The position numbers were made by a program, and so were the translations under genes. Shown piece after piece: positions 17,870-25,684 of a stretch of DNA of 64,000 nucleotides (positions are counted from its first letter, which is position 1; each line of letters opens with the position of its first letter). Source of the DNA: Roseobacter litoralis Och 149 (GTDB lineage: Bacteria > Pseudomonadota > Alphaproteobacteria > Rhodobacterales > Rhodobacteraceae); the NCBI RefSeq assembly GCF_000154785.2, contig NC_015730.1, positions 3,782,001-3,846,000 on the forward strand, in the 5' to 3' direction. Under the pieces are notes generated by a model, which was not told the DNA's origin, did not search any database, and saw only the letters and a program-made list of their open reading frames with translations.

Positions 17870-18340
17870 TTACGCCAGATGCGCGCGCAGGAACCATGCG
17901 AATTTCTCATGCTCCTGACCACGAGCGATGCACAGATCTTCGGTCAGTGTGTCGCCATGTTCGGCAGCAATGGCCCCGGCACCAGCGAGCGTGGCGGCCA
18001 GTGTTTCCTGCGCCTCCTGCATCACCTTGATCATCTCTTTGTCAGAGGCTTTGCCTTCGAACTCTTTGACTTTCGAGCGTTTGATCATACCCGCCAATGT
18101 GCCTTCAGCATGGGCATCCAACGCCTTGATACGCTCTGCAAGATCATCCTGCGCGATGAAATGGTCTTCGTACATCTTCTGAAACAGATCATGCAGCGGG
18201 CCAAAGGCCATCCCTGTCACGTTCCAGTGAAAATTCTGAGCGAGCATCGTCGCCACGGCGGTCTCGGCTACGGATTGGTTCAGCGCTTCGGCTATGGCGG
18301 TACGTGCATCGGTGGCTAGCGCAACGGCGGTCTGGGTCAT
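17870..18340 (-). CDS. dps: Dps/ferritin-like DNA-protection and iron-storage protein
   Basis: 156-aa Dps-family protein: a four-helix bundle that oxidises and stores iron and protects DNA. Inter-subunit ferroxidase residues are present: H38 in NFHWNVTG, H50 in GPLHDLF, and D65/E69 in QDDLAER; the Asp that often follows the second His is replaced by Gln54. The ATG at 18340 with AAGGAACAAGGG just upstream is the correct start; an open extension to 18430 is non-coding and would add a spurious leader. A perfect ICE-type palindrome about 95 bases upstream suggests Irr control. Confidence 0.9.
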   Translation of the reverse strand: MTQTAVALATDARTAIAEALNQSVAETAVATMLAQNFHWNVTGMAFGPLHDLFQKMYEDHFIAQDDLAERIKALDAHAEGTLAGMIKRSKVKEFEGKASDKEMIKVMQEAQETLAATLAGAGAIAAEHGDTLTEDLCIARGQEHEKFAWFLRAHLA

Positions 18341-18434
18341 CCCTTGTTCCTTTTTTGATGAGTGATTTGCTGGCTGGCATTTTGCGTGGCTTGCTGCGCT
18401 ATAATTTAGGCAAGCTCGACGCAAAGGCAAGGTC

Positions 18435-18455
18435 TTTTTAGAATAATTCTAAAAA
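18435..18455. promoter_or_regulatory. Irr ICE-type palindrome upstream of dps
   Basis: A perfect 10-1-10 inverted repeat containing TTTAGAA-N3-TTCTAAA, the form of the iron control element bound by Irr in alphaproteobacteria. On the minus strand it lies just upstream of a plausible dps promoter (TTGCCT, then AT-rich TAAATTATAG). It overlaps the last codon of the neighbouring gene. The AT-rich stem without a GC core makes it unlikely to be that gene's terminator. Confidence 0.7.
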
Positions 18456-18871
18456 CGGGAAAACCGACCTGTGATCCAGTGAACCAGAAAGGTGATCAAC
18501 CTGCGGTGCTCTCGCGCGACCCGTGACTGAACAAGGAAATTAACGCTGGCGCGATCCTGCCGCGCACTGGCAAGGCACAACTGCAACAGCCAGCTTTCGT
18601 CAAATGTCATTTCCGTGACACCGGGTGCATAAAGCCGCGCAGGCTTGCCGAGCGCTTCGTTCAGGCAACGCATCAACGCTTCGGCATGGGCCTGTTGCGT
18701 TTTGTCATGTTCCGTATGCAACAGCGCGCAAGCCTCAAACAAATCCGTATGCGGTTTTGCACGACAGTTCATCGCAACAAACCGCAGATAGTTCAAAAAC
18801 CCCAACGCCTCGGCCTCCAGCTTTTGTTCAGGGGCAGCATTCGCCCACTTTTCAGAGTGTAAAGGCAACAC
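18449..18871 (-). CDS. Conserved hypothetical protein, 140 aa
   Basis: Soluble helical protein starting at a GTG (18871) with AAGGAG upstream at longer than usual spacing. It is His/Cys containing (ALLHTEHDKTQQAHAEAL, NCRAKPHTD, QLCLASARQ), with no signal peptide. I do not recognise it. Its position, divergent from the di-haem oxidoreductase/imelysin operon and directly before dps, suggests an iron-related role, but this is only context. Confidence 0.6.
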   Translation of the reverse strand: MLPLHSEKWANAAPEQKLEAEALGFLNYLRFVAMNCRAKPHTDLFEACALLHTEHDKTQQAHAEALMRCLNEALGKPARLYAPGVTEMTFDESWLLQLCLASARQDRASVNFLVQSRVAREHRRLITFLVHWITGRFSRF

Positions 18872-18943
18872 TTCGCGGGAAACTCCTTGGATCGGGATGA
18901 GAATCTACTCGCATTTCATAATTCCTGAGTATAATGATAGGGA

Positions 18944-20467
18944 ATGCAGTATTACACAAGCCTAACTCTGACTCTTTTACTTTGCTTTGCGTCATCTCAG
19001 GTTGATGCAGATCAAGTTCTGCATGATTCACACCTGCCGATCACACCGCGAACGACCGAGGAAACGGCCCGAATTGCCGAAATCACGCAACCCACGACTG
19101 ATTTCACAGCCCCCGAACAATTCGAAACGAATCAAGCCGGTGCAGCCACCGTGCGCCCACGCGATACTTCGAATGCCTTCAGCCAGCCGTCCGGCAACAT
19201 CAGTTTTGAAAAGGAACTTGATTTCAAGGTCGGCAACGGGTTGTTCAAAAAGCTCTGGGTGTCTTCGCCCTCCTCGACATTGGCCTCCGATGGGTTGGGA
19301 CCGCTCTATAATGCCCGGTCGTGCCAGCGCTGCCACCTGAAAGACGGGCGCGGCCACCCGCCCGAGGGCCCGGCAGACAACGCCGTGTCCATGCTGCTGC
19401 GCGTCTCGATCTCCGGCGGAACACCGCCAGAGGCGATTTCGGACTATCTGGCGACACAGCCTGACCCGAACTATGGCGAGCAGATTCAGGATTTTTCCGT
19501 CGCCGGGCACGCCAGTGAAGGCCAGATCAGCATCACCTATACCGAGACCGAGATTGCCCTTTCCGATGGGGAAACCGCGCGCCTGCGTGCGCCATCATAC
19601 ACCATCACGGAACCGGGCTATGGCCCGTTGCATCCGGATATCATGGTGTCCCCTCGCATAGCGCCGCAGATGATCGGGTTGGGGCTGCTGGATGCGATAC
19701 CAGCGGCCGATATTCTCGCCCTTGCCGACCCGGACGACGCAGATGGTGATGGCATTTCTGGCCGCGCACAAATCGTCATGTCGCGCGCGCATGGCGTGCC
19801 GATGCTGGGGCGGTTCGGGCTCAAGGCGGGTCAGCCCTCTGTGCGCGAGCAATCTGCGGCGGCGTTCCTCGGTGATATCGGTATCTCCTCAACGCTCTTT
19901 CCGGACGGGCACGGCGAATGCACGAATGCGCAGGACGCTTGCCGCGCGGCCCCAAATGGCAACACGTCAGCGCATGACAATGCAGAAATCAGCGACGAAG
20001 GCTTGGCGCTTGTTACCTTCTACGCCTCGAACCTTGGCGTTCCCGCACGCCGAAACGTGGACGACCCCGATGTTCTGCGCGGCAAACAGGTATTCTATGA
20101 CACGGGCTGCACCGCCTGCCACACGCCTAAATTCGTCACGCATCGCATCGAAAGCCAGCCCGAACAGAGTTTTCAGCTGATCTGGCCCTATACGGATATG
20201 TTACTGCATGACATGGGTCCCGATCTTGCGGACAATCGCCCCGAAGCACGCGCAACCGGGCGTGAATGGCGCACCCCGCCGCTTTGGGGGATTGGCCTGA
20301 CCGAAACAGTTTCCGGCCACACCTATTTCCTGCATGACGGTCGCGCGCGGTCAATGCTGGAGGCCGTGCTCTGGCATGGTGGTGAAGCCGAAACGCATAA
20401 GCAGCAGGTCATCGATATGCCGTCAGCCGACCGCGCCGCCCTGATTAAATTTCTTGAAAGTCTGTAA
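18944..20467 (+). CDS. Di-haem thiol oxidoreductase-like protein (DUF1111)
   Basis: 507-aa exported c-type cytochrome of the DUF1111 / putative thiol oxidoreductase family. It has a signal peptide (about residues 1-22) and two haem sites: CQRCH at 127-131 and CTACH at 389-393. A GDGISGRAQI segment and a C-terminal FLHDGRARSMLEAVLWHGGEA, as in cytochrome c peroxidase-like proteins, are also typical. This family is regularly encoded with imelysin and DUF1513 genes in iron-regulated operons, exactly as here: the next start is three bases past its stop. Substrate unknown. Confidence 0.88.
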   Translation: MQYYTSLTLTLLLCFASSQVDADQVLHDSHLPITPRTTEETARIAEITQPTTDFTAPEQFETNQAGAATVRPRDTSNAFSQPSGNISFEKELDFKVGNGLFKKLWVSSPSSTLASDGLGPLYNARSCQRCHLKDGRGHPPEGPADNAVSMLLRVSISGGTPPEAISDYLATQPDPNYGEQIQDFSVAGHASEGQISITYTETEIALSDGETARLRAPSYTITEPGYGPLHPDIMVSPRIAPQMIGLGLLDAIPAADILALADPDDADGDGISGRAQIVMSRAHGVPMLGRFGLKAGQPSVREQSAAAFLGDIGISSTLFPDGHGECTNAQDACRAAPNGNTSAHDNAEISDEGLALVTFYASNLGVPARRNVDDPDVLRGKQVFYDTGCTACHTPKFVTHRIESQPEQSFQLIWPYTDMLLHDMGPDLADNRPEARATGREWRTPPLWGIGLTETVSGHTYFLHDGRARSMLEAVLWHGGEAETHKQQVIDMPSADRAALIKFLESL

Positions 20468-20470
20468 CTC

Positions 20471-21439
20471 ATGCGTCTGGCCCTCATTTTTACCCTTATT
20501 GCCGCGCCTGCTGTTGCCGACGTCAGCAGCGCAATTTCTGATCACATCCTGCCCGGTCACGCCCGGCTTGTCGAAGCGACAGAGGATCTGTCGACCATGG
20601 CACTGGCAGATTGCACAGCGGATGCGGTGCGGCCCGCGTTTGCGACGGCCTATGATGCTTGGGTGTCCATCGCCCATATCCAGTTTGGCCCCATAGAGGA
20701 TCAAAACACGGCGCTCGCCATGGCGTTCTGGCCGGACCCGAAAGACCGCACTGGCAAAGCGCTGACCCGGTTGTTCGCGGCGCAGGATGTCATCGTTGAT
20801 GATGCCGCGCACTTCAACGACGTCTCAGTTGCCGCACAGGGGTTCACAGCACTTGAACGCCTGCTTTTTGAACCACAGGATGATCCGGCCTATGCCTGCC
20901 GCCTGACGCGGGCAATCGCTACGGGCCTTGCGCAGAAATCCGAGAACCTTAATCAGGCATGGCCCGCCTATGCCAAGCTGATGGTATCTGCCGGGGCCGA
21001 GGGAAACACCCGCTTTCAATCCCCGCAAGAAGCACAGCGCGCACTATATACTGCGCTTTCAACCGGGCTGGAGTTCTTGCATGATCAACGACTTGGGCGG
21101 CCTTTGGGCACTTTTGACCGGCCCCGCCCCCTGCGCGCCGAAGCGCGTCGTTCTGAACGCTCCGTGCGCCACATCATCCTGTCGCTGACCGCGCTCGAAG
21201 ACCTCGCCGTGCATGTGGGTGCGGCGGACCTTGCGCAAACCCGCACCGCATTTGCACAGGCGCGCAGCCGCGCCAATGCGCTTGATGACCCAGCCCTTGC
21301 AGGCGTGGCAGATCCCGCATCCCGGTTCCGTATTGAAGCCCTTCAACAATCCATACGCACTCTTCAGGTCGCCGTGATTGAAGAAATCGGAACGCCCTTG
21401 GGTATCTCGGCCGGGTTCAACGCGCTGGACGGGGATTGA
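20471..21439 (+). CDS. Second imelysin-family protein
   Basis: 322-aa periplasmic imelysin-family protein with signal peptide ending near residue 16 (AVA-DVSS). The M75-like helical core is recognisable (FATAYDAWVSIAHIQFGPIE, then QGFTALERLLFEP). The canonical GxHxxE is replaced by GFTALE, so the His is missing, as in the IrpA-partner class that accompanies DUF1111 and DUF1513. It lies between those two genes with a 3-base gap upstream and 2 bases before the next start. Confidence 0.82.
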   Translation: MRLALIFTLIAAPAVADVSSAISDHILPGHARLVEATEDLSTMALADCTADAVRPAFATAYDAWVSIAHIQFGPIEDQNTALAMAFWPDPKDRTGKALTRLFAAQDVIVDDAAHFNDVSVAAQGFTALERLLFEPQDDPAYACRLTRAIATGLAQKSENLNQAWPAYAKLMVSAGAEGNTRFQSPQEAQRALYTALSTGLEFLHDQRLGRPLGTFDRPRPLRAEARRSERSVRHIILSLTALEDLAVHVGAADLAQTRTAFAQARSRANALDDPALAGVADPASRFRIEALQQSIRTLQVAVIEEIGTPLGISAGFNALDGD

Positions 21440-21441
21440 AC

Positions 21442-22515
21442 ATGACATCACGCCGTCAATTCATGGCCGGTATGGCGCTTGCCTCCGTCGCGCCGTCACT
21501 GACATGGGCAGCGGTGGGCAATCCCGTTGCGATAACCGCCGCCATGGCCACCGACGGCACTTTCCTGATCGTCGGTTTGACCGCTGCGGGCGAAATTGCA
21601 TTCAGACAACCGCTGCCCGCGCGCGGGCATGCTGCCGCCGCACATCCGCATCTGGCAGAGGCTGTCGCAATCGCCCGCAGGCCAGGCACCTTTGCCAAGG
21701 TAGTCGATTGCGCAACCGGCGACATGCGCCAGACGATTACCGCGCCCGCAAACCACCATTTCTACGGTCACGCTGCATTCTCTCCCGACGGTGAGATGCT
21801 GTTTACCACCGAACAAGACATCGTTTCTGGTCAAGGGCGCATTGGCGTCTGGGCGCGTGCCGGGAGATACAAACGTGTCGACGAATTCGCATCGGGCGGG
21901 ATTGGGCCGCATGAAATTCTGACACTCCCATCAGGCAACCTTGCCGTTGCCAATGGTGGCATCCGCACACACCCGGACACAGGTCGCGAAAAACTGAACC
22001 TCGACACGATGCAGCCCAATCTGAGCATATTTTCACCATCAGGTGGGTTGATCGACGTCGCGACAGTGCCCGCAGCCATCCATCAAAACTCACTGCGCCA
22101 CATCGCAGCTACGGCGGATGGAACAATAGTTTGCGGGTTTCAATGGCAAGGTGATCCATTTGCAGCACCCCCTCTTGTCGCCTTTTACAAAGGGTCGGGA
22201 GAGCTTGTGCCTGCGCAGTTCAGCGATGGCGCCACCCATGGGCTCGATGGTTACATCGGCAGCGTCTGCACCCTTGGTCAGGGTGGTTTTGCCGCTTCGG
22301 CACCCCGCGGCGGATGCGTTCTGACCTTCGATGAAACAGGCGCGCAGATGGCCACACACCGCGCGACAGATGTCTGTGGGGTGACCAGCTTTCCGCAAGG
22401 CGGCAGCCTTGCCACCGACGGGTTTGGGAATGTGTTCGACCTCGAAATGAACGAACTTAGGGTAAAAAACACCCACGGACTGGCCTTTGACAACCACCTT
22501 GTTTCGCTCTCCTAA
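21442..22515 (+). CDS. DUF1513 beta-propeller protein with Tat signal
   Basis: 357 aa. The N-terminus MTSRRQFMAGMALASVAPS is a twin-arginine signal, so the protein is exported folded. The rest is a seven-bladed-propeller-like DUF1513 domain (FYGHAAFSPDGEMLFTTEQD, GIGPHEILTLPSGNLAVANGG). The ATG at 21442 is used with GGGG at 21431; a TTG at 21436 is less likely. It is the last gene of the DUF1111-imelysin-DUF1513 operon. The function is unknown but the trio is iron-linked. Its stop codon lies within an inverted repeat. Confidence 0.85.
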   Translation: MTSRRQFMAGMALASVAPSLTWAAVGNPVAITAAMATDGTFLIVGLTAAGEIAFRQPLPARGHAAAAHPHLAEAVAIARRPGTFAKVVDCATGDMRQTITAPANHHFYGHAAFSPDGEMLFTTEQDIVSGQGRIGVWARAGRYKRVDEFASGGIGPHEILTLPSGNLAVANGGIRTHPDTGREKLNLDTMQPNLSIFSPSGGLIDVATVPAAIHQNSLRHIAATADGTIVCGFQWQGDPFAAPPLVAFYKGSGELVPAQFSDGATHGLDGYIGSVCTLGQGGFAASAPRGGCVLTFDETGAQMATHRATDVCGVTSFPQGGSLATDGFGNVFDLEMNELRVKNTHGLAFDNHLVSLS

Positions 22516-22618
22516 AGCTTTTCGAGTTCAACTTGAGGCATTGAATATCACTTTTCGCGTTCGACCGCAGGAAGAGACAGCGACCAAGTGATCCAAGATC
22601 AACTCGAAACGCTTTAGC
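22512..22618. repeat. Intergenic inverted-repeat element (about 107 bp)
   Basis: CTAAAGCTTTTCGAGTT at the left end is matched by the reverse complement CTAAAGCGTTTCGAGTT of the right end (one mismatch in 17). The arms flank a spacer that includes CCAAGTGATCCAAGATC. It lies between convergent genes. Such terminal-repeat, gene-free units are typical of short dispersed elements (MITE-like), and this one could also act as a bidirectional terminator. Confidence 0.6.
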
Positions 22619-22626
22619 AAGGGGCG

Positions 22627-23226
22627 TTATTGCAAAAGCCGCGCGCCGCTTGGTGACGCCTCCAGCGTCAGAACGCGATCCGCCAGACGCTCTGCCTCGC
22701 GGGCGTCATGGGTGACAAAAACAGTGGCAGGTTTATGCGTGGCAATCAGTGTTTCGGTCAGGCGCAACATGCTCTCGGCAGTTTTCTGATCAAGCGAGAC
22801 AAAAGGTTCATCCATGATCAACACATCCGGCGCGCCCGCGAAGGCACGGGCCAGCGATAATCTGCGCTGTTGGCCCAGCGACAATTGCCCGGGGAACAGC
22901 GTGTCTTTGCCCTCAAGGCCGACCCGTTCGAGGCTGGCACGGGCATCTTCAACGCTGAGGTCTGGATGCAGGATCAAGAGGTTATCCAGGACCGAACGCC
23001 ACAGCAGCAAAGTCGGTTCCTGAAATACAATGGCCTGCGACACAGAGCTTTTGATCGTCCCATCGAATTTCTGATCAATCCCCGCCAAAATACGCAGCAA
23101 GGTCGATTTGCCGATTCCGGAGGGGCCCACCAGCGCCAGCGTTTCACCACGAGCAACATCAAAGTCGATCTGACCCAGAACGGGTTTGTCCCCATAGACT
23201 TTGGATTTGATGCTGACGCTGATCAT
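22627..23226 (-). CDS. ABC transporter ATP-binding protein (SsuB/TauB-like) of the quinoprotein-linked operon
   Basis: 199-aa ATPase from ATG 23226, which overlaps the permease stop by four bases. Walker A GPSGIGKST, Q-loop FQEPTLLLW, signature LSLGQQRR (degenerate from LSGGQ), Walker B VLIMDEPFVSLD, switch VTHDAREAE. The open frame continues upstream into the permease, but that part is not translated as this protein. The Q-loop and short length match nitrate/sulfonate/taurine importer ATPases. It is the last gene of a seven-gene minus-strand operon starting at 27856. Confidence 0.85.
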   Translation of the reverse strand: MISVSIKSKVYGDKPVLGQIDFDVARGETLALVGPSGIGKSTLLRILAGIDQKFDGTIKSSVSQAIVFQEPTLLLWRSVLDNLLILHPDLSVEDARASLERVGLEGKDTLFPGQLSLGQQRRLSLARAFAGAPDVLIMDEPFVSLDQKTAESMLRLTETLIATHKPATVFVTHDAREAERLADRVLTLEASPSGARLLQ

Positions 23227-23975
23227 GCGCTGCGCCACCGCGCCACATGACGCTCGAACGGTTGCAGGATAATCCACTCCACCAGCAGCATCACGGTGAT
23301 AAAGGAGAACGCATAGACCAGCACCATGGCAACATCGAAGAGTTGGAAATACAGATGGATCTGGAACCCGACGCCCGACGATCGACCGAGGAATTCGACG
23401 ACCAGAACGATCTTCCAGATCACCGCAAGACCGGAGCGCGAGGCGGCAGCGACAAAAGGGGCAAGCTGCGGAAAGACGACGTGGCGCATGCGGGTCCACC
23501 ACGACATCCGATAGACTTTGCTGAGTGCATCAAGATCCGGGTCGAGCGCGCGTGCACCTTCCCGGATGACAACGGCCACATTGGGCACTTTGTTCAACGT
23601 GACAGCCGTGATGGCCGCCGCCTCTGTCAGGCCGATCCACAGATAGCACAGCACAATCAGAACAAGCGCGGGCAGGTTCAGGAAAACGACAAGCCACGGA
23701 TCAAGCCAGCGGTTCACAGCGACCGACCGCCCCATGATCAGACCGAGGATCGTACCAAGCGACATCGCCAGCGCAAAAGCCCAGATAACCCGCACGATCG
23801 TCGCGCCCAGATGCGTCCACAACTCGCCCGAGGCCAATTCCTGACGCAGAGGCGGCAGCAATTGCCAAGGCGTTGGCAGGATTTGCGCATCCTGTGTCAG
23901 CATCGCGGCGACCACCCACATGCCCAGTAACCCGGCCAGTGACAGAAAAGGAGTGAGCCGCGCGCTGTGCATCAC
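23223..23975 (-). CDS. ABC transporter permease (SsuC/TauC-like)
   Basis: 250-aa inner-membrane permease with about six helices and the BPD_transp_1 loop ALSKVYRMSWWTRMRHVVFPQLAP, where the conserved EAA-like Gly is absent. It belongs to the nitrate/sulfonate/bicarbonate class. It is encoded 4 bases after the binding protein stop and overlaps the ATPase start (ATGA), so the three genes make one transporter. Confidence 0.85.
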   Translation of the reverse strand: MMHSARLTPFLSLAGLLGMWVVAAMLTQDAQILPTPWQLLPPLRQELASGELWTHLGATIVRVIWAFALAMSLGTILGLIMGRSVAVNRWLDPWLVVFLNLPALVLIVLCYLWIGLTEAAAITAVTLNKVPNVAVVIREGARALDPDLDALSKVYRMSWWTRMRHVVFPQLAPFVAAASRSGLAVIWKIVLVVEFLGRSSGVGFQIHLYFQLFDVAMVLVYAFSFITVMLLVEWIILQPFERHVARWRSA

Positions 23976-23979
23976 CGCG

Positions 23980-24957
23980 CTATTTGACGTCTGCGAACAG
24001 GCCGGGTGGCATCGCTGTCATCGGGCCGACAAGCTCCGGACCGCCTAGGTCTTTCATCAGCGCCAGCATCTTTTCGGCGGCCTGCCCGTTGACCGGACCG
24101 CGTTCCGGAATGCCCGCGATCCAATCGGCCTTGAGTTGTTCGAATTCGGCATCCGTGCTTGCGTTCATCCGGGGGCGCACAGCCCCCCATGCCGCATCAG
24201 ACGTGGCCAGCATATCCTTGGCCGCGCGCGTCGCTTCAAAGAAAGATTGCGCAATATCGGGGTTCTCGGCGAGGAAACTTTCCTTGACATAATAGCCCAA
24301 CAGGGGCGTATCGGTATCCAACCCCAAAGCGGCCCCCGCCTTCTGAACCGAGATCAGCTCTCTCATGCCCGCCGATTTGCCCTTGGCCAGAAAGTGCCAG
24401 AAATTGATCGCCCCGGCATAGTCATCATTGAGCGCAGATTTAAAAATCAGGGGCGGCGCGCCGAAAACCTGTTCCGTCTCAGCCTTCAGATCAAAGCCAT
24501 ATTGCTGTTGCGCATAGGCCTGCAGGATCAGCCATGATTTGTCCAATGGCCCCCCGGCAATGCCGATCTTGCCGCCTTGCAGGTCCTGCAGCGTTTCAGC
24601 CGTACTTGTGTCAGGCACAATCAGGCCGCCCACGGCCCTGGAGTAGGGGATAAAGATATAATCCTTGCCCGCGGCCCGTTGCCGTGCGACCCAAATCCAA
24701 TCGGCGACAGCCATATCCGCCTCGCCGCCTTCAACCGCAATGCGCGTGGCACCGTTGTCCGCAAAGGGCTGAACCTCCAGCACAAACCCGTTTATGCGGT
24801 CAAGCTGGTTGTCGCTGATTGTCGCCAACTCCCAATTGACCGTCCCGATTTTCAATACTGCGGCGCGCAGGGTGGGCAGGTCCTCGGCCAGTACCTGCCC
24901 GGTAAAACCGAAAAGGGCGCAGACAAGCGCCCCAATCAAGCGGAACCTATTCCGCAC
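23980..24957 (-). CDS. ABC transporter substrate-binding protein, NMT1/SsuA-like
   Basis: 325-aa periplasmic binding protein with signal peptide ending near residue 24 (VLA-EDLP). The two-lobe NMT1/SsuA fold is suggested by LKIGTVNWELATI, GGEADMAVADWIWVARQRAAG and the hinge GGKIGIAGGPLDKSW. The GTG start at 24957 lies inside the end of the preceding small gene (11-base overlap). The ligand cannot be read from sequence. The operon context (PQQ-associated binding protein, propeller, XoxF neighbours) suggests something connected with quinoprotein function rather than sulfonate or nitrate. Confidence 0.8.
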   Translation of the reverse strand: MRNRFRLIGALVCALFGFTGQVLAEDLPTLRAAVLKIGTVNWELATISDNQLDRINGFVLEVQPFADNGATRIAVEGGEADMAVADWIWVARQRAAGKDYIFIPYSRAVGGLIVPDTSTAETLQDLQGGKIGIAGGPLDKSWLILQAYAQQQYGFDLKAETEQVFGAPPLIFKSALNDDYAGAINFWHFLAKGKSAGMRELISVQKAGAALGLDTDTPLLGYYVKESFLAENPDIAQSFFEATRAAKDMLATSDAAWGAVRPRMNASTDAEFEQLKADWIAGIPERGPVNGQAAEKMLALMKDLGGPELVGPMTAMPPGLFADVK

Positions 24958-25198
24958 GGCGACCGGTTTCGTTGAGGTCCTTGTCCAACGTAATGTCGAA
25001 CTGATCGCCCCCCTTGCAGATCACATCGTCAAGCTCGTAGCCATCGTCTTCGACTTCGATGTCAGCCGGGTCCATCTGGCATTCCATGGCTGCCAGCATC
25101 GCTTCGATTTTCTCGACGGTTGCGGCATCCAGCCCCTCACTGGCAAATGCCGGTGCGCTGATCAGGACTGCGGCGGTCAATGCAAAAAGCTTTTTCAT
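24947..25198 (-). CDS. Small secreted acidic PepSY-like protein
   Basis: 83 aa: a signal peptide to about residue 19, leaving a mature peptide of 64 residues. It reads as a single PepSY-like unit: helix (ATVEKIEAMLAAMEC), then strands IEVEDDGYELDDV and DQFDITLDKDLNETG. It is strongly acidic, with nine Asp/Glu between residues 43 and 58, and has two cysteines (C40, C61) that could pair. There is no EF-hand. A PepSY-type protein that binds lanthanides is known from a methylotroph (LanPepsy), so this is a candidate metal-binding partner of the XoxF system. That is inference from fold, charge and location. Confidence 0.7.
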   Translation of the reverse strand: MKKLFALTAAVLISAPAFASEGLDAATVEKIEAMLAAMECQMDPADIEVEDDGYELDDVICKGGDQFDITLDKDLNETGRRAE

Positions 25199-25215
25199 GT
25201 CAGGTCTCCTCAGGG

Positions 25216-25653
25216 TTATTGAATAGAAAATGTCACGGATTGCGCATCACCGGTCGAGCCGGGGATACGCACGACATGACGGCCGGGTTTGATGGCGATA
25301 AAGGACAGTTCCACAACGCCCGCCTTGTCAAACTCGATACTGTCGATGGCCATGGGCCGGATTTCGATACTGTTGATGACGATCTCGTTCATCCAGATGG
25401 AGCGAAAGAACGACGCCCCCTCGATGGCCAGTTCGGCAGAGCCATCCGCCGTGATCTGCAGTTTGTAGTAAGCGCCTGATTCCAGCGTGACATCCTCACC
25501 GAGCGGCTGGCCGGAGGCTAGTGTCAGCTCGATCGTTTCGCCCCGGTTACAGGCGGCAAGCAGCCCCGCAAAGCCCAGATCATCGCAGAGTGGTGCAGCG
25601 ACAACCGGGCTGCTCATCATTGCCACGGCTGCGGCACACAGTAGTTTTTTCAT
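25216..25653 (-). CDS. Secreted protein with cupredoxin-like beta-sandwich pattern, function unknown
   Basis: 145 aa from ATG 25653 (an upstream in-frame extension to 25692 lacks a signal peptide and is rejected). The signal peptide ends near residue 20 (VVA-APLC). The mature part has two Cys close together (PLCDDLGFAGLLAACNRGE) and then strands with a cupredoxin-like rhythm (YYKLQITADGSAELAIEG, VVELSFIAIKPGRHVVRIPG). No copper-site Cys-x-His-x-Met is seen, so it is unlikely to be a blue-copper protein. It lies between the propeller and the PepSY-like genes in the same operon. Confidence 0.7.
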   Translation of the reverse strand: MKKLLCAAAVAMMSSPVVAAPLCDDLGFAGLLAACNRGETIELTLASGQPLGEDVTLESGAYYKLQITADGSAELAIEGASFFRSIWMNEIVINSIEIRPMAIDSIEFDKAGVVELSFIAIKPGRHVVRIPGSTGDAQSVTFSIQ

Positions 25654-25684
25654 CGTTTCTCTCCCTCGAAATTTCTGTTGACCA

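Noticed and set aside
18341..18430. 30-codon upstream extension of dps
   Set aside because: The extension would cover the predicted promoter region; the ATG at 18340 has a good ribosome site and gives the normal Dps length.
18435..18455. Palindrome read as a terminator of the neighbouring hypothetical gene
   Set aside because: AT-rich stem without GC core; its sequence fits the ICE operator and it lies at the dps promoter side.
13582..23226. The ATPase at 22627-23226 as the missing FbpC of the iron system
   Set aside because: It is coupled to an SsuC/TauC-type permease and an NMT1-like binding protein, and its sequence type matches these rather than the ferric iron ATPases.
24947..25198. 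Lanmodulin-type protein
   Set aside because: No EF-hand loops (DxDxDG) are present; the pattern is PepSY-like.
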